Origin: Tanytarsus gracilentus
Taxonomy: Eukaryota > Arthropoda > Insecta > Diptera > Chironomidae
Direction: 5' to 3'
DNA: 64,000 nucleotides
Assembly (NCBI GenBank): GCA_038502055.1
Contig: JAXRKN010000038.1
Coordinates: 3,720,001-3,784,000, forward strand
Positions 27,497-38,691 of the stretch are shown piece by piece (positions within the stretch are counted from its first letter, which is position 1; every line of letters begins with the position of its first letter). Both the position numbers and the translations under genes were made by a program. The notes beneath the pieces are model-generated. The model searched no databases. It was not told where the DNA came from and was given only the letters and a program-made list of their open reading frames with translations.

Positions 27497-28888
27497 TCAA
27501 ATATTTGCTTCACTTATGTCCTCGAATGAAGCGGAGCTATAAGTGTGTGGATTACTGCTGATGGATGAGCTTCTCTTTGAATGTATTCGTCTACATTTGT
27601 TCATATCCAAATCTTCAACTTTCTTTTTGCCTTCGAGCTCTAAATTTTCCTGGTTTCGTGTCATCTTCACATCCGCGCCGATTTGAAGTGATTTTTCAAA
27701 AATTTTATTTTCATCTTCAATATTTTTCAGCTTTAATACGGTTGACTCGTAAATTTCGTTAATGTCCTTGGAAATTTTCGATTCCGGTGGATTAATTTTT
27801 TTCGACGACATTTGGTGAAATCTCGCAAGTTTTCGTTTCTCCTTTTCGAATTTCCGCTGATAATCTTTTTTAATTTTCACTCGCTCCTCATCGAGAATCC
27901 GCGTGAATGATTTTGTAAATTTCTTTAGAAATTTTCTTCCGTTATCCGAGTGCTTCATGTCGTCGATCCATTCATCATAATTTTTCGGTAGCTTAGAGTC
28001 ATTTATGGCCTTAATGTCATCACATAATCTCTCAAAGTTTTTTACACAGTAATTAAGCTGCTGCATAATCGTCCCAACCGAGCCCACTATAATCGATTTT
28101 GAATCATCGTGACTTGAACTTTTTCTAAAGTCTTCTAATTTGTTCGTGATTAGATTAATATTCTGAGACATCAAGTCCAGACTTTGGGATATCTTCGATA
28201 CACCTTTTGACTTTTTCGATTTTCTCGTTCTTTGCTCCGTGTGGGTTGAGGCGATTGTCGGGGTGGCTAAGCTATGGTTTTTTCTTTTCAATCTCTTTAA
28301 CTTTGAACGGCAGGAAATTTGGGATAAATCTACAAGTTTCGCATTATCATCATTTTCCTCCGCCTCCTCAATAATAAAGTCAGTTTGAGTGGATGTGGTG
28401 CGACACTCGACGGCAACCTTTTTGTGGCTGGAAATCAGTTGTTTGATGAGGATTGATAACAGTGACTGCGATCCGAATGAATTGTAAATATTAATGATGT
28501 GTTTAACAACGGCATCGTCCTTCATCAAGCCGAGAATTTTTAAAAACTCTTTAATCTCGTGCTTGTCAAAACGAAACTCTTCACTCTCGAAATTGGGAAT
28601 TTGCTGTTGACTTTCCGTTGAGAAAACAGAGAGCGTGAAATAATACTTGTTGCAATAGAGATGCTCGGCTTCTATCGTATTCATAACTTGACTTTTCGGG
28701 TCATAATTTGTTTTCTTCATTTTATTTCCTAATGCCGTTTTGCTAAGGAACTGGTGTATTAAATTTTTTCTCAATTGTCCTTCGCAAGCTTTCTTCACTT
28801 CCTCATTTTCCATCCAGTTTTTTAGTATTATCGTGAATTCATCTTTCGGAATTCGATTAATCTCATTTATGTCAATTTTATTGCACAT
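27497..28888 (-). CDS. OFD1: OFD1-like centriolar/centriolar-satellite protein
   Basis: A single uninterrupted frame of 463 aa. The N-terminus matches the OFD1/FOP/FOR20 layout: a LisH-type start (LRKNLIHQFL, residues ~40-50), then NTIEAEHLYCNKYYFTLSVF and STESQQ (~70-95), like the OFD1 segment in which a core followed by YxxSVFxxES is conserved. It continues with SLLSILIKQLISSHKK and a TQTDF segment, resembling OFD1's ...TQTSS. The C-terminal half is Lys/Glu-rich and coiled-coil-like. Human OFD1 is about 1,000 aa, so this is a short form without the long coiled-coil tail. It converges on the stargazin-like gene, whose stop lies 112 bp away. OFD1 acts at centrioles and ciliary bases; here that role is inferred from family. 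Confidence 0.65.
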   Translation of the reverse strand: MCNKIDINEINRIPKDEFTIILKNWMENEEVKKACEGQLRKNLIHQFLSKTALGNKMKKTNYDPKSQVMNTIEAEHLYCNKYYFTLSVFSTESQQQIPNFESEEFRFDKHEIKEFLKILGLMKDDAVVKHIINIYNSFGSQSLLSILIKQLISSHKKVAVECRTTSTQTDFIIEEAEENDDNAKLVDLSQISCRSKLKRLKRKNHSLATPTIASTHTEQRTRKSKKSKGVSKISQSLDLMSQNINLITNKLEDFRKSSSHDDSKSIIVGSVGTIMQQLNYCVKNFERLCDDIKAINDSKLPKNYDEWIDDMKHSDNGRKFLKKFTKSFTRILDEERVKIKKDYQRKFEKEKRKLARFHQMSSKKINPPESKISKDINEIYESTVLKLKNIEDENKIFEKSLQIGADVKMTRNQENLELEGKKKVEDLDMNKCRRIHSKRSSSISSNPHTYSSASFEDISEANI

Positions 28889-28962
28889 TATAAAAATAAA
28901 AATTGTTTATTTGTTTTGTCCTCTTTTGCACAAAAGAAAATTGAACTGACGGTTTTTGTTTG

Positions 28963-28984
28963 GTTGCTATAGGAGATGCGCAAC
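28963..28984 (-). promoter_or_regulatory. X-box-like imperfect inverted repeat upstream of OFD1-like gene
   Basis: GTTGC (28963-28967) and GCAAC (28980-28984) form inverted half-sites 75-96 bp upstream of the OFD1-like ATG, the usual position for RFX X-boxes in ciliary genes. The spacing (12 bp) is longer than in the canonical X-box, and the best direct fit to RYYNYYN3RRNRAC misses the last base, so this is weak. Confidence 0.25.
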
Positions 28985-29496
28985 TTGGGATTGTGGATTA
29001 TAAAATATCAAGATTAAATATATTGAGTTATACTGTTTTTAAATTTCTTCTTTCTTTTAACCTTAAATAAAATTTTAAAAATTAAATAACTGAAATTTTA
29101 ACCTCAAACCCTAAGTTTCTTCTTCTTGATTACAAGTTCATTTCGAAAAATTAGCGCCAAAAATTTGAATTTTTCAAATACGTTAAGAATTGTTTGACTA
29201 TCGTGAACCATAAAAAATTATGTATCGAGAACCAAAAATAAAAAATATTAAATTTATAAAAAAGCAAACTTTGACTTTTCTTGATGAATTAATTAATAAA
29301 AATATTTTGTTATTGTCGAAATTTAAAGTAAATTCTTTTAGTCAACCAAAAAATTTAATTTTTGGTAAGTATTTTTCTGATCTCATCTTGGAAATCCCCT
29401 TCAATTAATAATTAATGACATAACATTCTTTTATTAATTTCTTAGAATTGAAAATATTTTCTGAATTTTATTTTCATCCTTTTTCAAAGGTTAAAA

Positions 29497-31045
29497 ATGA
29501 ATAAGCACATAAAAGAGCACCTGTTGACAATTTTGACAGTTATTTCCGCCTGTCTCGGAATCGGAACAGGCTTCATCGTTAGGATGATTTACCTCAAAGA
29601 AGTTGATGACAAATTTAAACCACGCACTGTCATGTATGTCAATTTCCTTGGTGATATATTTCTCAAAATTCTAAAGTCCCTCATTTTGCCACTGATAATC
29701 TCATCACTTGTCGGTGCTGTGGGTTCACTTGACATTTCACTGTCCAAGAGGATTGGCATAAGAGCGATACTTTATTATTTGGCCACCACGTTAATGGCTG
29801 TAGTTCTTGGAATTTTGTTGGTCATCATAATTCAGCCAGGCGGCAAAGGCATCGAAAAAACCGAGATAGAACAAATTACACATACACGACCAATTACGAC
29901 ACCTGATACCCTTTTAGATTTAGTCAGGTAAGAGTGACAACATCACTAATTTAAAGTTAACGACACATAACTCTCCAGAAATATTTTTCCATCAAATTTG
30001 GTTCAAGCGACGCTGCAACATTATCACACAGTTCTCATTAATGACAAAAACAAGACTAACATTTATGATTGGAGAATTTCTGGCGAATATGCGGACGGCA
30101 TGAATATTATGGGATTAGTTGTGAGCAGCATAATTTTTGGCATTGCAATCGCATCTAATCGATCACATTCTCGCAATTTACTTAAATTCTTTAATGAGTT
30201 GAGTTATGTGATGATGAAAATTACGAAATGCGTAATTTTTACGGCACCCATCGGCATCTTTTTTCTCGTCCTCTCAAAGCTCATGGAGATGGAAAACATT
30301 TATGAAGTCTTCGAAAGACTTGGTCTTTTTTTCGTTACCGTTCTAGGCGGTATTTTATTTCATGGCTTTGTCGTGCTCCCAATTATGTTTTTCTTTCTCA
30401 CACGAAAAAATCCAATTCGATTCGTGATAAACATGGGACATGCGATAGCAACAGGTGAGTTTTAATATTTTAATCTGATTTTAAAGAAGATTTGAGCTTT
30501 CGAGTTTAGCTTTTGGAACTTCATCAAGCTCTGCGACGCTTCCAGTGACCATGGAGTGTCTCGAGGGTAAAAATAAAGTTGACGAGAGGGTGTCAAGATT
30601 TGTTCTTCCGATAGGCGCAACAATTAACATGGACGGAACTGCCCTTTACGAGGCGGTCGCTGCTATTTTTATCGCACAATTGAGAGGAATTTCTCTTTCG
30701 TTTACAAATATCATAGCAATTAGTATAACAGCAACTGCTGCTTCAATTGGTGCCGCGGGTATTCCTCAAGCTGGTCTTGTCACTTTGGTCATGGTCCTTG
30801 ATACTGTTGGACTGCCTGGTAAAAAAATAACAAATTATTTAAACACTCGAAAGATTCTTTAAAATCTCTTAAAAATAGTTGAAGATGTTTCTCTAATCAT
30901 CGCCGTCGATTGGATGCTCGATCGTATCAGAACTGTCGTGAATGTTCTTGGTGATTCTTACGGAGCAGCAATAGTCGAACATTTTAGCAAAAAAGATTTA
31001 GAAACGTCACCAAAACTCCAATCGGTGACATTTATGTCTGTCTAA
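29497..31045 (+). CDS. Excitatory amino acid transporter (EAAT/SLC1), tandem copy 1
   Basis: Exons 29497-29927, 29979-30454, 30510-30818, 30879-31045 (460 aa), all in phase. This is a sodium-coupled glutamate/aspartate transporter of the SLC1 family, plasma membrane. The diagnostic substrate and ion sites are intact: AFGTSSSSATLP (HP1 serine-rich loop), NMDGTALYEAVAAIFIAQ (TM7 NMDGT), GIPQAGLVTLVMVLD (HP2) and DWMLDRIRT (TM8 Asp/Arg). The C-terminal tail is short (ends FMSV). The most 5' coding exon is preceded by a 3' splice site, so a noncoding first exon exists. Closest family member: insect EAAT1. A second copy lies 1.8 kb downstream on the same strand. Confidence 0.9.
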
Positions 31046-32173
31046 AGAATTCTCAAACATCGTGAAAAAATGCAAGTGCGTCAAAGAGCAGCGACAAAGA
31101 AATAAAATTTAAATTTTTCGGTTCTTAGAATAAATCACCATTAATTTACGAAATGTTATTTTTGGTAGCTGCTCAAGAGATCTTTTATGAAAGAGAAACA
31201 GATAAATTTCAAGGTCAGAATGGAACAATCATCCCATTGAAACGTAAACATCTATAGTGAGTGCCTGTTACTAAAGGCGTATTAGAATTTTATTTTTTAT
31301 TAGAACGAGAACCTGTTTCTCATGTGTGGATTGTAATAAAAAATTTAAAAATGGAATTTCGCATCTATTAACAGGAATCTCCTGTGACGAATAAGCGCCA
31401 AAGATTTCGAACTGCGGAAGTGACATTTTGATCACAATTAAAGCCCTTCGTGTGAATTACAAGAAAAAATATCGCGACAATAGAAACTAAATATTTTCAT
31501 GTGTACTTGATCACCTCGAAATTCCAACATAATTCCGAGCTGCGTCATGACTAACGGTTGCATCATTAATGTATCCAAAAAAATGTTTAGAAAGGGCCAA
31601 CTGTTGAGCGGAAACCAGTTTTCACTTTTTTTAAAGTCATCTCATGAAAAAATAATTATGTTTGGATGGCGCTTTGATACATCATGACCTTTTACAATGT
31701 TTTGATCATTTTTTACGGGTCTTTATTAGCTTGTTTATAGAAAAGTTTTGCTTTTGAGAATTTTTCACGATTTTTAAAAATTCAACTCTGGAAGTTAAAA
31801 GATTTTTTTACATCAATTGCTTACAAAAATAACTTTAATTTTCTTTATCTGTTAAAAAAATGACAGCGAATTATAAATTTGCTAATTGCGTTGAACTAAA
31901 AACGACAATTTCTAAAGCTTCATATCTTTATTGCAACAAATAAATAATTGTAAAAACTTTACTGCAGCGCTTTAAAAAATTCTCTATAATTATCATGCAT
32001 CTTATCACATGTGCGCACCTTTTCACTAACGAAACATTTCGTTGCTGCTAATATATAGGTAGATGGGCTATAATGTCTGTTTTGAAAAAAGTGTGAGCAT
32101 CAGGTACGAACAACAAAAAAAGAGCAGACACATTGAAATAAAGCGCTTTGAATATTTAAAGCTCTCTCGCTTC
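31046..32173. other. Spacer between EAAT copies
   Basis: It contains an AATAAA at 31101-31106 as the likely poly(A) signal of copy 1. No coding frame is evident. It ends at the initiator of copy 2. Confidence 0.6.
31101..31106 (+). terminator. Poly(A) signal of EAAT copy 1
   Basis: Canonical AATAAA 55 nt after the stop codon. Confidence 0.65.
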
Positions 32174-32207
32174 TCAGTCGTTTTCCGGCATTTCGAGCGA
32201 ACGGTTC
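32174..32207 (+). promoter_or_regulatory. Inr + DPE core promoter of EAAT copy 2
   Basis: The initiator TCAGTC (32174-32179) puts +1 at A32176. GGTTC at 32203-32207 begins exactly at +28 and matches the DPE consensus RGWYV. CGAGC and GCGAAC between them resemble the MTE but are shifted by about one base. No TATA box. The leader to the ATG at 32893 is interrupted by an intron ending at about 32867 (TTCATATCCTTTTCAG). Confidence 0.6.
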
Positions 32208-32892
32208 AGAACTGACAGATAAATTTTTATTATTTTTTTTTGTTAGTGTCTCAATTATTGGGATTATTAAAGTTTTTTAAAGTTAATCTAATAAACGATA
32301 AAAGTAAAAAGCCGGAAGTTTTTGATTATTTTCTTGTGGTGTGCTGACAATAATTGAATTTTAATTTTATTCCTCGACAAAAAAATTTTAAAGGTGAATA
32401 AAAAATTGTTTTGTCTTGAAAAGAATTTTTCTCGCTGTGATGAAATTTAACTCTTGACGCTGACCAATGAACCGCGATGGTGTTTTACCAATTTATCAAA
32501 AAAAAAAATTCAATGTAAAATTTTTAATTCAAGTTGAGCTGAAATTTGCAACAATGACGAATTAATCATGTGGAAAACTTAACACAATTAAATAATTTTA
32601 TAAACTAATTAAAATAATGAATAAACAGTGACGATATTAAATAAATATGTGATGTGCATTTATAGAAAATTGTTGCTAGCTAATTAATGCTCAACTGAAT
32701 CGCTTCTCAAACAGATAGTTATAGAATAATGATTAATGGGCAGTTAACAGCGTGAATGATGAACGAATTAGTGTAAATTATTAATTCGACAAATTAGCGT
32801 CAAGATGACCTTGGAAAATCCACTTTCAATAATCCAAAAAAAAAATTATTCTTCATATCCTTTTCAGAATTCGTCGAGAAAGCACAAAAGAA

Positions 32893-34718
32893 ATGAAAGT
32901 GAAAATGAATAAGCACGTGAAAGAGCACCTGTTGACAATTCTAACTGTCGGTGCTGTCGTGCTCGGCATAATTGTCGGCAGCATTGTGAGAGCAACAGGC
33001 CTCGATGGAGATAATGACAAATTTAGACCTCGCACTGTCATGTACGTCAATTTCTTGGGCGATTTATTCTTGAGAATTTTGAAATCGCTAATTTTACCGC
33101 TGATAATCTCATCACTTGTTTCTGCTGTCGGATCGCTTGACATTTCATTGTCGAAAAAAATAGGAATTCGTGCAATTGCCTATTATATGCTAACAACTGT
33201 TATGGCTGTCATACTTGGCATTATTCTCGTAGTAACTATTCGTCCTGGCGGTGATGGAATCGCTGATGATGAGAAAAATCTCAAATCTCAGACTCGAGCT
33301 GTCACTACACCTGACACACTTCTAGATTTAATCAGGTATGTCATTTTTTTTAAAAGAAAAGTTCAAAATTCCCATAAAGCTCTGTTTTGATCGAAACACC
33401 GTTAAATGTCTGAATTAAATTCCCTAAAAAGAAAAACTTGTTATAATAAATTTATTCAAATCACAAATAGTGAGTCATATGAAAATCAATTTGAATTAAT
33501 CGTGACTTGACTCATGATGAGGTAGGAAGCTGACCTTGATAATGATTCTTGATTTTACATCATCAACACAGAAATATTTTTCCACCCAACTTGGTACAGT
33601 CGACATTGCAACAATATCAGACGGTCCTCGTGAATAATTCCGATCCTGACATGAGCAATTGGAAAATTACCGGTCAATATACAGATGGCATGAACATTAT
33701 GGGACTTGTTGTTGCCAGCATCATCTTTGGCATTGCAATTAGTTCGGCAAAATCCCAATCGAGAAGTTTATTAAAAGTTTTTAATGAGCTTAGTCTTGTG
33801 ATGATGAAAGTTACTCGATGGGTCATCATGCTGACACCAATCGGCGTGTTTTTCCTAATTCTCTCAAAACTGATGGAAATGGATAACATTCTTGATGTGT
33901 TTGCTAAACTCGGATTATACTTCGTAACAGTAGCCGGAGGCATTTTGTTTCATGGCTTCATTATCCTTCCAACAATTTTCTTCTTTCTCACTCGAAAGAA
34001 TCCCTTACATTTTATCGTGAACATGGGACAGGCAATAGCTACAGGTACAAATAAATAAATAATTTCGTGGCATTTAGAGGTTGATTCATTAAGCTTTTTA
34101 TTAATGCAGCTTTTGGAACTTCATCAAGCTCAGCGACGCTTCCAGTGACCATGGAGTGTCTCGAGGATAAAAATAAAGTTGACGAGAGGGTGTCAAGATT
34201 TGTTCTTCCGATAGGCGCAACAATCAACATGGACGGAACTGCCCTTTACGAGGCGGTCGCTGCTATTTTTATCGCACAATTGCGTGGGCTTAACTTATCA
34301 TTTAGTAATATTGTTGCGGTGAGTATAACTGCAACTGCTGCTTCAATTGGTGCTGCGGGTATTCCTCAAGCTGGCCTTGTCACTTTGGTCATGGTACTTG
34401 ATACTGTTGGACTGCCTGGTAAGCTTTAATATTTTTTTTAACACAAAACGAAATTTAAAATTTCTCCTAAAATTAGCTGAAGACGTTTCCTTAATCATCG
34501 CCGTCGATTGGATGCTCGATCGTATCAGAACTGTCGTGAATGTCCTCGGTGATTCGTTCGGAGCAGCAATAGTCGAACATTTTAGCAAAAATGAGCTCAA
34601 ATCAGCATCAGAAATGACATTACCGATAGGGAACGGAAATTCAATCGCACCATTCCCGATGGATAGCAACGCAACAAATGGAAAAGACAATGTTACATTT
34701 GTTGAGGAACGAATGTAA
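32893..34718 (+). CDS. Excitatory amino acid transporter (EAAT/SLC1), tandem copy 2
   Basis: Exons 32893-33335, 33572-34044, 34110-34418, 34477-34718 (488 aa). Intron positions and phases are the same as in copy 1, which proves tandem duplication. All SLC1 signature motifs are present (SSSSATLP, NMDGT, GIPQAGLVTLVMVLD, DWMLDR). The C-terminal tail is longer than in copy 1 and polar (GNGNSIAPFPMDSNATNG...FVEERM), so the paralogues may be trafficked differently. Exons 3 and 4 are nearly identical to copy 1 at the DNA level, while exons 1 and 2 are clearly diverged (see findings). The gene converges on the asteroid-like gene with only ~120 bp between stop codons. Confidence 0.9.
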
Positions 34719-34810
34719 GGAGGTTATCTCTATCAACGACGCAATGTGATTATTTTTAAAAAACACCTATAAATTAATTAAAAAATGAATCATTCCATCT
34801 AAATGTTTCA

Positions 34811-34825
34811 ATAAAATCATTTATT
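34811..34825. terminator. Facing poly(A) signals of EAAT copy 2 and asteroid-like gene
   Basis: Plus-strand AATAAA at 34811-34816 and minus-strand AATAAA (TTTATT on plus) at 34820-34825, 3 bp apart, serve the two converging genes. The minus signal lies only 15 nt after the asteroid stop codon, so the transcripts must overlap. Confidence 0.6.
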
Positions 34826-34839
34826 CTCATTAGAAAGTC

Positions 34840-37389
34840 TTACATCATCAACAACTGTGAAAATTTATTATTTAAGTCAATAAATTCTTCTCCATCAGAC
34901 GAGTCTTGCTTTTGACAATCGTTTTTAGCAACAATTGTTTTCTTAACAGTTTTCGGCTTCAACTTGTTTGTTGCTTTTGGGACGCTAATAATATTAGTCG
35001 ACACCTCTTTGCGAAGATACGGCAATGCTTCGAGGCACGATTCGTGTAATTTATTAAAAATCATCATCAGTGCCGTTGAGTGGTTGAGTAAATGACTTCT
35101 AATGTAGTCTAATGAATTCGCTCGCGATTTCAAGTTCAAGTACATGTTGTAGAGGAAAAGACCGTTGAAGTAGTTTTCAGCTTTAACACTTTCAAATGGA
35201 AATTGGAGAGTGGCGTTGAGTGCATATAAATTGTAAATCACCGATTGCAATTCTGAGAATGTGTGCACAACATTTCGACGAAAATCGGCATGTTTACGAG
35301 CGAATTTTGGACTTAGAGTAAAGTGACTCACAAAATTCTCCATGCATAGCAGTGCTTCACTCTTCGTCACATTCTTGGCAATCAACTTAATTGAGAGACC
35401 TTCGAGAGAATCTGCAGACACTAAAACTTCCTTCTCCTTCAATTCTTTCAAATGCTTTTCGTACTTTTTTGCAAACACTGCTCCATCCCGATGGATTTTA
35501 TCGCATTTTTTGTCGATGACGTTGAGAGTTAGTAAGGACAAGATGACTGTTTGAAGAAAGACACTGTCTGTCGTTGACGATCGCTTAATCCAATAAATGA
35601 TGGCGAGAATAAAGAGTTGATGGTTCTCGGGGATTTCCTCGACGATTTTGAAAATTTCTTCAACATTTGAAAAACTCCTCTCAAACACTTTCTTGATGAT
35701 GTGCTTATTTTTTTTATGATTCGAATTTAAATCTTCTGGTTGAGGAAAAACTTCATTGTCAATTTTTTTCACTTCATATCGCACTTGTTTGGGTATTCGA
35801 GTGTAATAGTGAAGTCGCGGTGCTTGCGGTGCCAATAAAATTGCATAGAGTTGATATAAGATTTGATATGAAATTGCATTGCTGTCGATGCCATAAAAAT
35901 CTTCAACTTGCGGATAATTAATGTACCGATGGCTTCTAATCAAATCGACCAAGAATCTTGGTGTCGTTGCTGTTTGATAAATTTTCACAAACCATTCTGG
36001 AAATTCAAATGTTTTCCTCTGAACGGTTTCAACAGCAATTTCATCGGCTTCTTCTTCGTCTTGCGGTTCGGGTATAAAATCTTCATCTTCAATGTCCTTC
36101 GCCTCGAAGCCATCACAATTTTCTGTCTCCTCGATATCTGACACATCCTCACACATTTCTTCATCACTTTGATTTTCTTCAATTTCTCCCTCAGAAGACT
36201 CACACTCACTTTCGAGTGCCATGATTTCATCCAACGTCATATCCAAAATTGTCTCACATTCAACCTCCTCGCAATCATCCTCAAATCCAAAGAATTCGAA
36301 ACTCTTTGATTTTACAATGCGATAGCCGTTCATTGCTGTGCGTATTTGTTGCCACAATTTTGGTCTTTGATTTTGTTTGACACATTCGAGGATTTTTTTG
36401 ATTGCCGAATGAAGTGACTCGTGTTGAAGCCATGCGAGGAGTGTATGAATACGTTTTTGTTGCGGTGAGAGGCCCTTTCCCTTTTTGACTTTTCTCTTGC
36501 TAACATTTCTGTAAAACTTGCTGAACCATCGACGACTAATGAAGTCATTACCGAGCATGATTGCGAAAAGGGGAAGCATGTCATTGTCGAGGCCACCGTC
36601 AGTTAGATTTTCAATGGTGTAAATGCAACAGTCGAGATAATTATAAGTTGTTTCCTCAACTTCACTCGGTTGATCCTCTTCCAATTCTATCGTGACTTTT
36701 TTAGCCTTCCGCTTTGAATTTTTCTTCTGACCTTTTTGTTTCTTCTGCATGATTTCAACTTCAATTGTCTTCTTACTTGTGGTCTTTTTATAGACTTTCG
36801 GTGTGATTGTGACGTATGGAATGTACTGTCCATCAAAGATATAAAAATCTGAATCGTAAGATAGCACCGGGCAATTGAGTTTTCTCGCTAACATCGCAAT
36901 TTCGTTATCGGCCTCAAAAAGACACCGATAAACCGGAATATTGCAATGTTTTAGGGCACTCGTAAAAACCTCTCTCATCATCAGTGGAAGTGCTAGATAA
37001 CTTTCCAATGGCACGATATACTTTATAACACCAATTCTCGACCTTAATCGCTCGCGAACAGTCTTGAGTTTCTTCAGCTCGTATCCACCATCTAGAAGAA
37101 CGTACGGAGTGACATTACACTTCTTTAAAAGCATAAAAAAGTCCACGACTTCTCTGTAGTAATCATCTAATTGATTAAACTTAATTAATATAATTTATAT
37201 TCATTTTAAACCTTTAATTAACAAACCATATTGACCGCCAAAAGCCGAAAGACCATTATCAATTTTCTTATAAAGCTGTGAGCACAGGTTGTCACCATCA
37301 ATTACTAAATTCGTGTCGTGCAGATCATGCGGCTCGAGATAACGCGAAGCATTTTTAGCAATAAAAGTTGTTAAACCGCGAACTCCCAT
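34840..37389 (-). CDS. ast: Asteroid/ASTE1-like XPG-family nuclease
   Basis: Two exons, 37389-37212 and 37166-34840 (834 aa; Drosophila asteroid is of similar size). The N-terminus has the XPG N-domain start MGVRGLTTFI and NLVIDGDNL. The nuclease acidic residues are visible in order: VIDGDNL (~31), LLDGGYE (~95), FEADNEIA (~155), SYDSDFYIF (~175), and MLGNDF (~265). An acidic insertion (residues ~330-400, many Glu/Asp) and a helical C-terminal region follow. The family is structure-specific endonuclease-like; asteroid was named genetically in Drosophila eye signalling and its human relative acts in DNA repair. The retained acidic residues suggest an active nuclease. Its 3' end overlaps that of EAAT copy 2. 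Confidence 0.85.
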
Positions 37390-37691
37390 TAAAAATTAAT
37401 TTTATAATTTTTGCACAATGTTTTTGTTTACAAATTTTTTTGTAAAAATGTGTTCGTCGTGAGCGTTACATTCGAGTGAAAATTACTGTGAGCCTCCAAA
37501 ATTTGAAAAAAAAGCTCTAAGGGAGCTAATTAGTGACTCGGATGATTCTAATTAATTTTTTTTCAGCTTCATTAAAGCATTAATATGTCCATTAGAACTT
37601 CTTTTCGGGAAAAATTATTTTAATTACATGGATAAAAAAAATAATTAAATTTTCAAAATTGCCGCATAAATTTTCACGGGTGTGGAAAGAA
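37390..37691. promoter_or_regulatory. Shared divergent promoter region (asteroid-like / PIG-X)
   Basis: Only 302 bp separate the start codons of two divergent genes, so both promoters must lie here or overlap coding starts. No TATA box or clear initiator was recognised. Confidence 0.45.
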
Positions 37692-38523
37692 ATGTTTACT
37701 TTAATTTTATTATTATATTATCTCACATTTTTACAATCAATATGCGCTAGTCAACTCCATAATGTCGACATTAAATCATTCCTGAAAATGGAAATACTAA
37801 ATTCAGGATTTCATCGGTGAGTTTTGTGTTAAAATATCATAAAAAATATTTCAATTTTTATTTTTAGTGAAATCAAATACAATTTAAAATTTGCACCGGC
37901 ATTAAGTTCATGCGATATATTGCTTGTTCAGCATATACCTAGCTCTGTGTACGTCGATAATGATCAGCTCTTCAATCTCAATAAACTCAACAAGCTAAAA
38001 TCATTTGTGCCAAGCTATATAGACGTTGAACTTCCAACAACAAAATCAAATTCGTTTCAAGTTTTCATGTACAATCAAATTCGAAGAAGTGTCAACATAA
38101 CGCTTCCAGTTCATTTTCGATATCATGAGGCGAGCGATAAGAAATTCAATAGAGTCGAAATCGAGTCTCCCAAACTATTCATGTCAGCCAATTGTCCAAT
38201 TAGAGGCAAACTCGAGTCAATGCCATGCGAGAACAGCACAGAGATAACAGGTAATTAAATTACTTAATTACCATAAAATTTTGCTTAAAAACACTCATTG
38301 ACTTTTAGACTTTATGGATCTATCGTCGGCATCGTATTGCCAGTGGATTGAGACTGAATTTTATAGCACACCCATCACACTAAGTTTTCTTATTCCCGTT
38401 GGCAATATTAAATCGTATGCATTCGTTCTACCCGTGACAATTTTCGTTAGCTGGATTGCATGCCTGTTTCTCACGTATGTCATAATTAAAAAGTCTCGCG
38501 AAATAAGCAAAAAAGTGTTATGA
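37692..38523 (+). CDS. PIGX: PIG-X, GPI mannosyltransferase I regulatory subunit
   Basis: Exons 37692-37816, 37868-38250, 38309-38523 (240 aa), all in phase. An N-terminal signal/anchor (MFTLILLLYYLTFLQSIC) is followed by a luminal domain with the PIG-X hallmark VNITLPVHFRYHEAS and the conserved ...FMSANCP... cysteine region. A single C-terminal transmembrane helix (FVLPVTIFVSWIACLFLTYV) has a short lysine-rich cytoplasmic end. Family role: an ER type I membrane protein that stabilises PIG-M, which adds the first mannose to GPI anchors. A poly(A) signal AATAAA lies at 38607-38612. Confidence 0.8.
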
Positions 38524-38606
38524 AAGGTGAAATAGGTTTTAAGATGCTCAATCACATTCCTCCCCCAAGTGAAAAGATACTTTTTTTAGTTAATAAGTAA
38601 ATTTTT

Positions 38607-38612
38607 AATAAA
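38607..38612 (+). terminator. Poly(A) signal of PIG-X gene
   Basis: Canonical AATAAA 84 nt after the stop, between PIG-X and the converging SLC17 gene. Confidence 0.6.
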
Positions 38613-38691
38613 TTTAAGTAAATCATTTTCTAAAACATTATATTTCTTATTAAACCTAAACTATACAGTCTTTCTGGCAAAAAATGTTCGG

